A stretch of DNA of 64,000 nucleotides from Frigoriglobus tundricola (GCF_013128195.2 NZ_CP053452.2:4092001-4156000); one strand, 5' to 3'; positions 44,480 through 53,565 are shown, numbered from the stretch's first letter. Program-made: numbers and translations. The notes: generated from the letters alone by a model not told the origin.

Positions 44480-45364
44480 TTACGGTCCGCCCATTCCGCC
44501 GCCACCCATTCCGCCGCCACCCATTCCGCCGCCGCGCCCGCCACGTCCGCCGCCGTGTCCGCCGCCGCGCCCACCACCGCCATCGCTCTTCTTTGGCGGT
44601 GGACCCGATTCGATATCGTTGGCCCCCAACTGGCGCCGGGCCGTTTCCGCATCGACGCTCGTGCCGACCACGAAGTACACGTCGTTGCCGTTGCGCCGGA
44701 TCCACCGGAACGCCACTTCCGTGTTCTTCGCGTCCGACGGGATCGGGCTCCCGTTCGAGAACTTGGCGACGATCTCCGGTCCGGAGGGCAGATCGAACAC
44801 CATCGGCCCGTCCAGCCGGATGACGCCGTTCGAGCCCGGCGGGAGGGTGTAGGTAAAGGCGCGCTGCCCGGCCTGCCACGGCCCGTCCGCCCGCCCGCGG
44901 ATTTCCGCTTTCACGATGCCGCGATAGCTGGACGGGATGATCAGCTCGGCCTTCGGGCGCGGGCCGGCAAACGCTTCCACGGTGACGCTGAGCGGCGGCC
45001 CCTTGTACGGGTGGAACCGCTTGGCGCTCGCGAGCGCATCGGTCACGTCCTGGGGCAACGGGGAGTGCGAGGGGAGGTACCCGGCCGCGTTCACCTCAAC
45101 CATCACGCCGCCCTCGTCCGGCGGAGCGACGTGCGGGGTCGCGGTACCGTCCGGGCCGGTCGTGAACTTCTGGTCGTGCTCTTCGGAGTGCGAGCCGAAC
45201 CGCCACAGGCGCACGGTGGCCTCGGGGAGCGGCGCGTGCGTTTCGGCGTCGCGCACGAGGACGGTCAGCGGCGTGGACGGGTGCAGGGTCTGGCACCCCC
45301 CCGAGAGGGCGGCGAGCACCAGGCAAACGAGTCCGGCCCGGCCGCTGCGTAAGGGTGTACGCAC
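44480..45364 (-). CDS. Lipoprotein with glycine-rich tail
   Basis: 294 residues from a GTG at 45364, preceded by GAAGGGAAG. The signal peptide ends in the lipobox LSGGC, so it is a lipid-anchored envelope protein. After it comes a short beta domain (LTVLVRDAETHAPLPEATVRLWRFG, carboxypeptidase-regulatory-like) with GGVMVEVNAAGYLPS. The middle part (VIRLDGPMVFDLPSGPEIVAKF, NDVYFVVGTSVDAETARRQLG) is not recognised. The end is a low-complexity tail of repeated Gly with Met, Arg and His (GGGMGGGGMGGGG). The frame is open further upstream, but lipobox position and ribosome site favour this start. Confidence 0.78.
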   Translation of the reverse strand: MRTPLRSGRAGLVCLVLAALSGGCQTLHPSTPLTVLVRDAETHAPLPEATVRLWRFGSHSEEHDQKFTTGPDGTATPHVAPPDEGGVMVEVNAAGYLPSHSPLPQDVTDALASAKRFHPYKGPPLSVTVEAFAGPRPKAELIIPSSYRGIVKAEIRGRADGPWQAGQRAFTYTLPPGSNGVIRLDGPMVFDLPSGPEIVAKFSNGSPIPSDAKNTEVAFRWIRRNGNDVYFVVGTSVDAETARRQLGANDIESGPPPKKSDGGGGRGGGHGGGRGGRGGGMGGGGMGGGGMGGP

Positions 45365-45639
45365 GGGTGTTCTTCCCTTCAGCGGCTGCGCGGGTCGGCC
45401 CCGTGGCACGGCGGCGGGCGGGCCGAGCGGCAACCGACTTGTATTGAGTGGCGGGGAATACTGCTGAGCATGAGGCGTGTCAATCCCGCTGACCCGTGAA
45501 CCGAATGAACTGAAGTTCCCCGGAGGGCCGTGTGGCCCCGACGGAACCGGCACCCGGCCCGCGGTTCGCGCGCACGCGCGACACGGGCCACGGTCGAGTG
45601 GGACACCGTACCCGGGAGAGTACCCCGATCCTGACGGTG

Positions 45640-46041
45640 CATGAGAAGTGGCCGAGTTGAAGCCGGGGTTCCGGGTGCATCGCTGGGGGATTCGCAACGG
45701 CAAGCCGTATTGAGGGCGTGGTCCACGGGATCACCCGCGTGCCTCCCGGGGAAGCCGACGCCGAGCGGTTGCTGGTGGGGTTGGTACGGGAGCACGGGCG
45801 GATCGAGAACCCCCGGTCCGAAGACCGGCGAAGTGACAACTTGTGCGATACCGACGAGTCCCAGAACCGCCGGGAGCGGATGAAACAAGCCCTGCAACCC
45901 ACGGGGTCGGGGACTGTGGCCAGTTCCTCGTACAACGACGTCGCGGCCATCAGGAGGCACCCCAACCGGGAAAGGAGGTGCCCCCGTTTACCCACCGCAT
46001 CCGCGCATGCCAAAGTGAAATACGGAACGGCCCTGGCGTGA
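45640..46041 (+). mobile_element. Decayed ISAs1/IS4-like transposase remnant
   Basis: A frame from about 45720 reads VHGITRVPPGEADAERLL and VREHGRIEN, which matches the end of ISAs1-type transposases (YGITSL...RAD..RLL...R.HWGIEN). Upstream IRNGKPY in another frame fits the same protein (RIAGKPS), and downstream AAIRRHPNRE fits its last helix. The DDE-type central part and start are missing and the frame is broken at least twice, so this is a relic. No terminal inverted repeats were found. The neighbouring stretch 45365-45639 has no gene that I can support. Confidence 0.5.
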
Positions 46042-46163
46042 CGGACTAAAAATGTTCAGGACCGTTGACAGCATCGGGTGGGCAGCGTATCTGTCGCCCT
46101 TCCAAAGATACCGTGATGCTAGCGCGGCCGGCCGGGGGGGGCGGCTGCGCGGAAAGACGTCGG

Positions 46164-47681
46164 ATGCGACACGCGGGCGCCGCCACGATCGCTTTGCTGG
46201 CCGCAACGGGGTGTGTCTACCATCCGGTGCCGGAGTCGCGCGGAAACTACGTGTCCCGCATCGCGGCCCCGCAACCCATCCCGAAGGAATACGACCCGGT
46301 CGTGCCGACGGGCGATGCGCCCCCGGCGCCGAAACCGGAGCCGCATCGGCCCGAACCCGCGCTCGAACACCCCCTTTCGCTCGAACAGGCCGAAGAACTG
46401 GCCATGCGGCAGAGCCCGCGAATCGCAGAAGCCCGCGGGGTCGTCGCGACCGGCGCGGCACGCGAGCGCGTGGCCGCGGCGGCGTTCCTGCCGACCGCCA
46501 GCGCGAACTACTCGTTCCAGGGCTTCGCCAGCCACACCGGGTTCAGCGGGACGCCGGACGGCGGGCGGTTCCCGGTACTGCCGGTCCGCGGGTACGGACC
46601 CGGGGACCAGGACTTCGAGGTGCTGGACCTGCGGGTCCAGTGGACCGTGTTCCAGTTCGGCAAACGGTTGGCCCTGCACGACCAGGCCACGCTGCGGGCC
46701 GAGATCACCCGGTGGCAGTTGGAACGCACGCGGCAAGCGGTGGCGTTCGACGTCGCGCTGAACTACGCCCGCGTGCTCCAGGCCCGTGCGACCCAGGTGG
46801 TCGCCGAGAAGGCCGTGGTCCGCGCCGAAGCGGCGCTCAAGGACGTGCGGAACCTGGCCGCGAACGGGGTGCTGACCAAGGAGGACGTGCTCCGCGCCGA
46901 GGTGTTCCTGGCCGACGTGCGCCAGGCGCTCATCGCCGCGACCAGCGAAGCCCAAATCGCCGTGGCGGGGCTGAACCGCTCGATCGGGATCAACGTCAGC
47001 GCCCCGACCCGCGTGGTCGAGCGGGCGGCGGAACTGGACGAGTACCCGGTGCGCCTGGAAGACTGCTTGGCCCAGGCGATCGGCGGCCGGCCCGAGTTCA
47101 GTATCGTCCGCCTCGGGGTGGCCGCCGCGGGCCGCGGGGCGGACGCCACGCGGGCGGACTACCTGCCCGTGATCACCACGACCGCGGGCGGGGCCGTCAT
47201 CGACGGCAGCCGGGTGCAGAACGCCCAGGTCGCCGACGCCGGCATCACCCTCAAATGGGACCTCTACCAGGGCGGGCGGCGGCGGGCGGAAGTGCGGGGC
47301 GCGGACGCGGAAATCGACATCGCCCTCGCCCAGGGGCAGCAGGTGTGCGACACGATCGCGTTCGAAACGCACGTCGCCTTCCGGAACATCGAAGACGCCA
47401 TCGGGCGGCTGAAACAGGCCCGGACCGCGACCGGGCAGGCCGCGGAGACGCTCCGGCTCGTCCGCAACCGGTACGCCCGGGGGGACGCGAAGCCGACGGA
47501 CATCGTGGACGCCGAGACGGCCCTCATCCGGGCCGAACAGAACCTGAACTCCGCCCGGTACGACCTGGTGATCGCCCTCGCGCGCATGAAGTTCGCCACC
47601 GGCGGAACGCCCCAACCGGCGGACCCGCGTCCCAAGCCGCCGGAGCCGCTCCCCGCCCCGCGGCCGGTGGAAAAGCCCTGA
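46164..47681 (+). CDS. TolC-family outer membrane efflux lipoprotein
   Basis: 505 residues from the ATG at 46164, about 9 bases after GGAAAG. The signal peptide ends in LLAATGC, so it is a lipoprotein like OprM/NodT. After a Pro-rich stretch the TolC repeat structure begins: PLSLEQAEELAMRQSPRIAEARG, WTVFQFGKRLALHDQA, ALNYARVLQARATQVVAEKAV, and in the second half GITLKWDLYQGGRRRAEV and LRLVRNRYARGDAKPTDIVDAE. TolC proteins form the outer membrane channel of tripartite exporters. The partner HlyD and MFS genes are just downstream in convergent orientation. A 39-bp piece of this gene is found inverted at 47793-47831. Confidence 0.92.
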   Translation: MRHAGAATIALLAATGCVYHPVPESRGNYVSRIAAPQPIPKEYDPVVPTGDAPPAPKPEPHRPEPALEHPLSLEQAEELAMRQSPRIAEARGVVATGAARERVAAAAFLPTASANYSFQGFASHTGFSGTPDGGRFPVLPVRGYGPGDQDFEVLDLRVQWTVFQFGKRLALHDQATLRAEITRWQLERTRQAVAFDVALNYARVLQARATQVVAEKAVVRAEAALKDVRNLAANGVLTKEDVLRAEVFLADVRQALIAATSEAQIAVAGLNRSIGINVSAPTRVVERAAELDEYPVRLEDCLAQAIGGRPEFSIVRLGVAAAGRGADATRADYLPVITTTAGGAVIDGSRVQNAQVADAGITLKWDLYQGGRRRAEVRGADAEIDIALAQGQQVCDTIAFETHVAFRNIEDAIGRLKQARTATGQAAETLRLVRNRYARGDAKPTDIVDAETALIRAEQNLNSARYDLVIALARMKFATGGTPQPADPRPKPPEPLPAPRPVEKP

Positions 47682-47792
47682 TCACCTCTCGGTTTTTAGG
47701 CGGTCTGTTTTCTTTGTGTGTGGCACGCCCGTGTCACAAATATCAGATACTCACAAGCGTGTTGCAAATAACACGCAATCGCGTTGAACGAT

Positions 47793-47831
47793 GATGCGGG
47801 ACACGTAGTTTCCGCGCGACTCCGGCACCGG
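47793..47831 (-). repeat. Inverted 39-bp copy of the 5' part of the tolC gene
   Basis: The minus strand here is identical over 39 bases to 46224-46262 of the TolC gene (coding for HPVPESRGNYVSR region). It lies 111 bases after the gene's stop, so the gene is flanked by an inverted pair. No open gene accompanies the copy. Confidence 0.9.
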
Positions 47832-47851
47832 AACGGCGGGTTTTGTTTTTG

Positions 47852-47874
47852 CCCCCTCCCGCAAGGGGAGGGGG
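47852..47874. repeat. GC hairpin between convergent TolC and MFS genes
   Basis: CCCCCTCCC (47852-47860) and GGGAGGGGG (47866-47874) with a 5-base loop, the core of the same hairpin family as at 1166 and 37361. TTTTGTTTTT lies on its left side, so it does not have a terminator layout for either gene. The gap 47682-47917 holds this and the inverted 39-bp copy. Confidence 0.7.
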
Positions 47875-47917
47875 CCGAAACGCGGCCACCAGAATTCTTC
47901 AATACGATTGCGCCCGA

Positions 47918-49501
47918 TCACCCCCACTTCGGCCCCGGCGCTTCCGGCGGGAGCTTCCGGAGGAAGCACGTGATCAGAACCGTCGTCGCACCGATGATGG
48001 TCAGCCACCCGAACGCCGTCTGGTCGGCGTAGACCGAGGCCGTGGCGCGGACGTACCGGCCGAGCACCTGCGCCGCCTGGGTGTTCGCGGCGGCCGGCGC
48101 GCTGCCGTGGGTGCGGGCGATCCAGTCGGCCAGGCCGGCGGACACGTCACCGACCGGCGTGCGGTTGACCTGGACCGTCTGGCGGAGCGAGTCGAAATAC
48201 GCGTCCCCGGCCCGCTCGCTCGCGATCGCGATGAGCCCGCCGACGACGGCGCCGGGCAGCACCAGCCCGAGGTTCTTGATGCTCGCCGAGTTCGCGATCT
48301 CGTCCGGGCGCAGGTTGTCCTGGGCGATGCAGATGACCGGCGACGCCACGATCCCCACCGCCGCCGCCCACGCCGCGGCGACGAGGCCCACCCATTCCTT
48401 GTCGGTGAACAGGTCGATCCGGCCGAGCTGCCACGTGGCAACGGTCATTCCGACGAGCCCGATCAGGAGCCGGACCTTGCGGTTCCCGCGGGTGCCGAAG
48501 CGGGCGGTGACGACCAGAGCGACGGCCATCGCCGCCACGGCGGGCAAGAGGACCGCCCCCGTCGTCGCCCGCGGGTAGTCGCGGGTGATCGCCATGTACC
48601 GCGTCAGGATCGCCAGGACGGCGAAGAACTGCCCGTCGATCAGGGCCTTGATGGTCACGCCCATCGCAAAGTGGTGCCGGTCGAACAGGCGGAGTTCGAG
48701 CAGCGGGCGCCGAACGCGGAACTGCTCCCACAGGAACGCCCCGAACAGCCCCAGCCCCAGGGCGAGCACCACGAGCGTTTCGTTCGCCCGCTGCCAGCCC
48801 CACAACTGGAACCGGTACAGCCCGATGACGAGGCAGATCACCCAGCCCACGAGGAGCCCCAGCCCCGGGAAGTCGAACGCGCCGGGCGGCTCCCGGGGCG
48901 GGGCATCGGGCCGCAGGGTCCGCCAGGCGATGAAGTGGGTGACGGCACCGGCCGCGGCCGAGAAGTAGAACACGCTCCGCCAGGTGTCGTGGTTCACCAG
49001 CCACGAGCTGACGCTCGGCCCCACGATGCGGCCGAAGTAGATGCCGAACGCGAACACCGCGATGCCCAGATCCCGGTGCTGCGGGAACTCCCGCCACAGC
49101 AGCGCCAGAACGGTCGTCGCCACCATCCCGTTGCCCCAGCTCTGGACGAACCGGGCGGCGGCCAGCGCGTCGGTGCCGTCGGCCTGGGACGCGCCGGCGC
49201 TGCCGGCGGAATACAGGAACAGCCCGATCAGGAAGCACTGCCGGAGCCCGATGTGCCCGGCCAGCCACCCGAGACTCGACATGCCGACGACGCCCCCGAC
49301 GAGCGTCGCCCCGGTGACCCACTGGAAGCGGTAGCGGTCGGACGCCAGCTCGCTGACGACGAAGATGCGCGGCAGCTCCGTGAACGTCGAGGTGATCCCG
49401 GCCAGCACCATCGCGGGGACGATGGCGAAGACCACCCCGGCGTGGTTCAGGAAGTCGCGGCCGGGCGACAGGGCCGAACCGGGCGCGGGCGCCGTACTCA
49501 T
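47918..49501 (-). CDS. DHA2-type MFS efflux transporter
   Basis: 527 residues with about 14 membrane helices, the number typical of the DHA2/EmrB group. Recognisable helices include AGVVFAIVPAMVLAGI, TLVGGVVGMSSLGWLAGHIGLRQCFLIGLFL (motif A region), NGMVATTVLALLW and FAVLAILTRYMAI. The last part has LPGAVVGGLIAIASERAG and a long loop before the final helix WLTIIGATTVLITCFL. Its start codon overlaps the stop of the HlyD gene (ATGA at 49498-49501), so both are cotranslated. Together with TolC it should export drugs or toxic compounds using the proton gradient. Confidence 0.92.
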   Translation of the reverse strand: MSTAPAPGSALSPGRDFLNHAGVVFAIVPAMVLAGITSTFTELPRIFVVSELASDRYRFQWVTGATLVGGVVGMSSLGWLAGHIGLRQCFLIGLFLYSAGSAGASQADGTDALAAARFVQSWGNGMVATTVLALLWREFPQHRDLGIAVFAFGIYFGRIVGPSVSSWLVNHDTWRSVFYFSAAAGAVTHFIAWRTLRPDAPPREPPGAFDFPGLGLLVGWVICLVIGLYRFQLWGWQRANETLVVLALGLGLFGAFLWEQFRVRRPLLELRLFDRHHFAMGVTIKALIDGQFFAVLAILTRYMAITRDYPRATTGAVLLPAVAAMAVALVVTARFGTRGNRKVRLLIGLVGMTVATWQLGRIDLFTDKEWVGLVAAAWAAAVGIVASPVICIAQDNLRPDEIANSASIKNLGLVLPGAVVGGLIAIASERAGDAYFDSLRQTVQVNRTPVGDVSAGLADWIARTHGSAPAAANTQAAQVLGRYVRATASVYADQTAFGWLTIIGATTVLITCFLRKLPPEAPGPKWG

Positions 49502-50958
49502 GGTCGGCCCTTTCCGTCCGCGGTTCCGAGCGGGCTGACCCCGAGTTCCCCCCGCGCCCGCATCCGCTCCGCTTGGGTCCTGGCCCAGTCCGGATCGCCC
49601 GCCCCGTGGTCGAATACGACCGAAACCGAGAGCCCCGGGCGGAGCTCGCCCCAGCGCGCGTCGCGGTCGGGGAGGATGCGGACCGGCACCCGCTGGGGCA
49701 CTTTCGTGAACTCCCCGGAACTGATGTCGCGGGGCACGAGCGCGAAGTTGGCCCCGGTCGCCTGCCCGACCCAGACCACCCGCCCGGGGAGCGGGTCCGA
49801 AAACGCGTCCAACTTCAGCGCGACCGGGCTCCCGGGGGACACGCCCGCGAGGCGATCCTCCTCGAGGTACGCGGTGACGTAAACGAGGTCGGGGTCGTAG
49901 ATGCTCAGGATCGGCGACCCGAGGGGGGCGTAATCCCCCGGGTTGCGGTACCGCTTCACCACGGTGCCGTCGAACGGGGCGACGACGCGACAGTACTCGA
50001 GCTGGGTCCGGACGGCGGCCTCGTTCCGCCGCGCCTGGTCCACCTCGCGCTCGAGCACTTTCACCTTCAGGGCGGCCTCCTCGACGTTCAACCGCCCGAG
50101 TTCCGCGAGGCGGAGCCCCTCGTTGGCCTTGTCGCGGTGCGCGACCGCGACCGCGACCGCCTGCTCGGCGATCGCGACCTTGCGGCGGTTCGACTGGGCG
50201 CGGTCGAGCTTCGCCTCGGCCGTTTTGACCTCCGCGTCGGCCGTGGCGAGGGCCTTGACGGCGTCCTCCCACTTCACCTTGGGCACCGACTCCTGCTTGA
50301 ACAGCTTCTCGTACCGCTCGGCGTCCTCGGCGGCTTTCACGTACGAGGCTTTCGCGGACGTGGCGGCCGCCTCGGCCTCCCGAACGGCCTTATCGACGTC
50401 CACCCGGACGACCTCCAACTCGGTCCGGGCCTGCGCGACGCCGGCCTGGGCGAACGCCAGGTCGGCCTTCGCCGCCGCCACCTTTCGCGGGTACTCCTGC
50501 TCCAAGCGCTCCCAGGTCGCCCGCTCCAGTGCGAGCTCGCTCTCGGCTTTGGCCCGCTTGGAGGCCGCCAGTTCCGCGGTCCGGCGGTGGGGTTCCGGGT
50601 CGATCTCGGCGAGCAGTTGACCGGCCTTGACGGTGTCCCGCTCCTCGACCAGCACGCGGGTGATCAGTCCCGGGGTTTGCGCCCCGAGGTGCGTCAGGTG
50701 CGACTCGACGAAGGCGTCGTCGGTGAGCGAGTGGGTCTGTCGGTACCTGACATAGGGCACGAGCCCGAAGACGATGACGAGCAGGAGCGCCAGTGACACT
50801 CCGGACACCCACCGGACGCGCGAGCGCCGGCGGTCGGCCGGGTCGGGAGGCGGGGCCGGTCCCGCCGGCACGACGGACCCCGGGTTCTGAGGAACCGCAG
50901 GCGGGCCGGGGACGCCGCCGGCTTCGGCGGGCGGGCGGGCGGGGTCTGAGGCGAGCAT
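49498..50958 (-). CDS. HlyD/EmrA-family membrane fusion protein
   Basis: 486 residues from the ATG at 50958. A Pro-rich cytoplasmic N-terminus precedes one membrane helix (VRWVSGVSLALLLVIVFGLVPYV). The biotinyl-lipoyl part begins DDAFVESHLTHLGAQTPGLITRVLVEERDTVKAGQLLAEID, and a long coiled-coil hairpin follows (about residues 130-320). The second half of the lipoyl domain is EYCRVVAPFDGTVVKRYRNPGDY, then ITAYLEE-like VYVTAYLEEDRLAG. It bridges the MFS pump and TolC. The hairpin is longer than usual for EmrA. Directly before the gene is a 15-bp palindrome that may be a repressor site. Confidence 0.92.
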   Translation of the reverse strand: MLASDPARPPAEAGGVPGPPAVPQNPGSVVPAGPAPPPDPADRRRSRVRWVSGVSLALLLVIVFGLVPYVRYRQTHSLTDDAFVESHLTHLGAQTPGLITRVLVEERDTVKAGQLLAEIDPEPHRRTAELAASKRAKAESELALERATWERLEQEYPRKVAAAKADLAFAQAGVAQARTELEVVRVDVDKAVREAEAAATSAKASYVKAAEDAERYEKLFKQESVPKVKWEDAVKALATADAEVKTAEAKLDRAQSNRRKVAIAEQAVAVAVAHRDKANEGLRLAELGRLNVEEAALKVKVLEREVDQARRNEAAVRTQLEYCRVVAPFDGTVVKRYRNPGDYAPLGSPILSIYDPDLVYVTAYLEEDRLAGVSPGSPVALKLDAFSDPLPGRVVWVGQATGANFALVPRDISSGEFTKVPQRVPVRILPDRDARWGELRPGLSVSVVFDHGAGDPDWARTQAERMRARGELGVSPLGTADGKGRP

Positions 50959-50989
50959 GACTGCACATCTCAATCCGGTTGACGGTGTC

Positions 50990-51004
50990 GTGACGACTCG
51001 TCAC
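50990..51004. promoter_or_regulatory. Palindrome GTGACGA-C-TCGTCAC before the efflux genes
   Basis: Perfect 7-bp arms with a single central base, 32 bases before the ATG of the HlyD gene. An almost identical site is at 51326-51340. The form fits a TetR- or MarR-type operator. Confidence 0.6.
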
Positions 51005-51007
51005 ATT

Positions 51008-51271
51008 CTAATCCGCTACGAGTGGAATCGCGTCCCCTGCGAACAACTCGTTCAGGATCCTTCGGTAGCTCTCACTGGAATCGCACTCCGACGATACCGG
51101 TCTCCAGCCGAACCCGCTGGGTACGGCCCGCAAGTGCGGCCGGAAGGTGGTCGGGCCGAAGTGCATCGACAACACTTTGGAATACCCGGTCGCCGCAGCC
51201 CTCCGGTCGAGAATCAGTCCCTCGAACCCCTGGGCGACCCGGATGCGGCTGGTCGCGCCAGCCGTTGCTCC
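51008..51271 (-). other. Open stretch with protein-like composition and no start codon
   Basis: 88 codons open from just after a TGA at 51272 to a TAG at 51008. The translation (for instance RIRVAQGFEGLILDRR and RAVPSGFGWRPVSSE, then RRILNELFAGDAIPLVAD) looks like protein and unlike the other frames. No ATG stands at its beginning, so it may be the C-terminal remnant of a lost gene. It lies between the two operator-like sites, where a regulator gene for the efflux system would be expected. Family not recognised. The remainder of 50959-51495 holds the two palindromes and a hairpin. Confidence 0.35.
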
Positions 51272-51325
51272 TCACGAGCAGCGAAAGCGTGTGGTCGGCG
51301 TTCTCGGGCGCTCATGCCAGCTAGT

Positions 51326-51340
51326 GTGACGAATCGTCAC
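51326..51340. promoter_or_regulatory. Second palindrome GTGACGA-A-TCGTCAC
   Basis: Differs from the site at 50990-51004 only in the central base. The two are 336 bases apart and bracket the gene remnant upstream of the efflux operon. Confidence 0.6.
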
Positions 51341-51422
51341 GAAAAGTCAACCGGTGGGTGATTTTGCCCCTGCGATTGATCGGCGTCACAGTGTGATCGA
51401 TTGGAGATGGGGATGTGATGCG

Positions 51423-51469
51423 ACCGGCCACGCACCCGGACCGGTGGCCGGTCCGGGTGCGTGGCCGGT
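51423..51469. terminator. Hairpin after the RNA methyltransferase gene
   Basis: Perfect 20-bp arms (51423-51442 and 51450-51469) with a 7-base loop, 27 bases past the stop of the minus-strand methyltransferase gene. No T-run follows in that direction, so termination is likely but not certain. Confidence 0.6.
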
Positions 51470-51495
51470 CGGACCGCCGGCACCGCTCCGCCCGT

Positions 51496-52605
51496 CTACC
51501 ACTCCGGCTTGTTCCACACGCTCAGCACGGACGGCTGGCCCAACAGGCGGATGCGCGTCTGGCGCACCTGCGCCCACCGGTGGCTCTGGAGGACGCGCTT
51601 CAGGCCCTCGTGTTCCATCGCGAGGAGCACCGCCCGCCCGCCGGGCTTTAATACGCGGTCCCACTCTTCCGCCGCGGCCTCGTACAGCGGACCGATTTTC
51701 TCGATGGACGAGAGCTGCTTGCCGAACGGGGGGTTGGAGACGATCCGGTCCACGCTCGCGGTTTCGAGCGGCAGCGCGGTCGCGTCCCAGCGCGCGAGGT
51801 CGGCGCGGCCGACGTTCTCCAGGTTCTGGGACGTGACGAACACCGCGTTCGGGTCGATGTCGCCGCCGACCACCCGCACCTTGCCCGCCTTGCTCCGCTG
51901 TTCGGCCACGTCCAGCGCCTCGGCCAGGATCGTGCCGGCCCCGCAGAACGGGTCGAGGACGGTCATCCCCGGCCCGATGCCGGCCAGCCGGACCATCGCC
52001 GCCGCCACCGTCGGGCGCAGCGACGCCGCGACGTGGTCCAGCTTGTACGTGCGGTGCCGCATCGTGCGGTCCGAGAGGCGCACGCCGCACACGGCCGTCT
52101 TGCTGTAGATCGTGAGCCAGATTTCGAGCCAGGCGTTCTCGTTGTTGTAGTGCCAGCCGTTGGGGATCTTCCCGGCCAGCCCTTCGGTGAACGCGGTCCG
52201 CGCGTCGGCCCGGCGGAACCCGTGCTCGCCCTGCATCTGGCACACGATGTGGTACGTCGGGCGGCCCTTCGTCTTCGGCCGGATCTTGTGGTGCAGTTTG
52301 AAGAGGTGCTCCCAGTCCGGCTTGCGGGCGGTCCAGGTGCGGAGCGTGTCGAGGTCCTCGGCCTTGTAGGTGAGCGAGTCGGACCCCCACGCCATCAGGA
52401 ACACGTCCTCGGTGGTGCGGAGCGAGAGCACCTTGTCCGTGAGCTGCTCCATGCGGAACACCACGAGGCCGCGCGCGGTCTTCTTGACCTCGCCGCCGAG
52501 GTCGCGGGTGATCTCGTCGGCCGCCGTGGACTCGATGCCCCCGTGGGTCATGGCGTACAGCGGGGGCAGCGGTTTGTCGTCGGTCGGTCGGCCGGAGCGT
52601 GACAT
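51496..52605 (-). CDS. THUMP-type RNA methyltransferase (RlmL/Trm14 family)
   Basis: 369 residues. The N-terminal part (YAMTHGGIESTAADEITRDLGG, then a THUMP-like region up to about 170) binds RNA. The Rossmann methyltransferase follows: RPTVAAAMVRLAG, VLDPFCGAGTILAEAL (SAM binding), VVGGDIDPNAV and the catalytic VSNPPFGKQLSS (NPPF for N2-guanine or similar base methylation). It methylates a guanine in tRNA or 23S rRNA; which one cannot be told. The ATG at 52605 has a weak ribosome site; the frame is open for 9 more codons upstream without similarity. Confidence 0.87.
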   Translation of the reverse strand: MSRSGRPTDDKPLPPLYAMTHGGIESTAADEITRDLGGEVKKTARGLVVFRMEQLTDKVLSLRTTEDVFLMAWGSDSLTYKAEDLDTLRTWTARKPDWEHLFKLHHKIRPKTKGRPTYHIVCQMQGEHGFRRADARTAFTEGLAGKIPNGWHYNNENAWLEIWLTIYSKTAVCGVRLSDRTMRHRTYKLDHVAASLRPTVAAAMVRLAGIGPGMTVLDPFCGAGTILAEALDVAEQRSKAGKVRVVGGDIDPNAVFVTSQNLENVGRADLARWDATALPLETASVDRIVSNPPFGKQLSSIEKIGPLYEAAAEEWDRVLKPGGRAVLLAMEHEGLKRVLQSHRWAQVRQTRIRLLGQPSVLSVWNKPEW

Positions 52606-52666
52606 CGGTGGCTCGTGCGCGGGCGGAAACAAACAGTTATGATAGCAGGTGCCGCCCCCGCTCGCG

Positions 52667-53308
52667 TCATTTTTGGAAGTGTTCGCGGCCCTCGTCCGAG
52701 TTCAACATGAGCAGCCCCCACAGCCCCGCGAGGGCGCCGGGGACGCAGCACGCGTGGGCGACGTTCACCGCGGCCAGCGCGCACGCCACCTGGGCCAACC
52801 GGTAGTTCCGCCGCCGCGCCATCGCGGCCCCGCCGGCGAACACCACCACGCTGACCACAAAGGACACCGGGGTCAGCCACCGGTACGTGCCGGCGAGTTG
52901 CGCCGCGTTCCTCTCGTCCTCCGCGGCCTGCTCCTCCGGCGTGCCGGGCGTTCCGAAGCCGGCCTGCCGCAGCGCCGGCACCTGGTTCCGCGCCCACCCC
53001 GTCGCGCCGGCCGGGTCGGTGACGAACTGGTACGCGAGCACGCCGTTCACGATCGTGCCCGCGATGCCACAGAGCAAGAGCCCGAAGGCGGGCAGGAGGA
53101 GCATCGCGTCGGGCCGGGCCGGGCGGGCCGCGGCGGGCGCCGGGCCTGCCACCAGTTCCGGCTCGGTCAGCTTCCCGTCGGCGCGCACCGGCGCGCGGAA
53201 CAGCGCCTTGCACTCCGGGCACTGGACCTGCGTGCCCAGCCAGTCGAGCGGCACGCGCACGAGGTGCTTGCACGCCGGGCAGGCGATCACTTCGGTTTCC
53301 GGCGTCAT
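52667..53308 (-). CDS. Zinc-ribbon membrane protein
   Basis: 213 residues. A zinc ribbon at the N-terminus (IACPACKHLVRVPLDW, then QCPECKALFRAP) gives two CxxC pairs. After a Pro/Ala linker come about three to four membrane helices (MLLLPAFGLLLCGIAGTIV, WLTPVSFVVSVVVFAGG, LAQVACALAAVNVAHACCVPG). Such proteins, a ribbon tethered to a small helical bundle, are common in planctomycetes and have no known role. It is 61 bases before the methyltransferase gene on the same strand and could be cotranscribed with it. Confidence 0.75.
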   Translation of the reverse strand: MTPETEVIACPACKHLVRVPLDWLGTQVQCPECKALFRAPVRADGKLTEPELVAGPAPAAARPARPDAMLLLPAFGLLLCGIAGTIVNGVLAYQFVTDPAGATGWARNQVPALRQAGFGTPGTPEEQAAEDERNAAQLAGTYRWLTPVSFVVSVVVFAGGAAMARRRNYRLAQVACALAAVNVAHACCVPGALAGLWGLLMLNSDEGREHFQK

Positions 53309-53565
53309 CTCGGTTCGGTCCCCCGGTTCGCGTTGTACCCGGGGTTAGAATACGAGCCGGCGGAACGAGGACACACGTTCGCGCCGGTTCCGGCCGCCAC
53401 GCCCCCCGCGTGCGGCCCGCCGCGGGCGGAAAATCGAATTCGGGACGGGCGGCGGGCGTCAAATGTACCGCGCGGCGGGTCGGCGGCCCGAAATGTCGCG
53501 ACGCGCGAATCGTGTTCTATTCTTGGGACAGTCGCAACTACGGCTCGGCGCGGTGTGGCCCCGAA

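Noticed and set aside
45379-46013. Minus-strand frames opposite the transposase relic
   Set aside because: No motif and no ribosome site; the plus strand shows the transposase-like residues.
47852-47874. GC hairpin as terminator for the MFS gene
   Set aside because: Read in the direction of the MFS gene, the hairpin is followed by A rather than T, so it does not have the form of an intrinsic terminator.
51022-51361. Plus-strand regulator gene upstream of the efflux operon
   Set aside because: The plus frames here lack a helix-turn-helix pattern and are rich in Ser, Arg and Pro, as expected of shadows.
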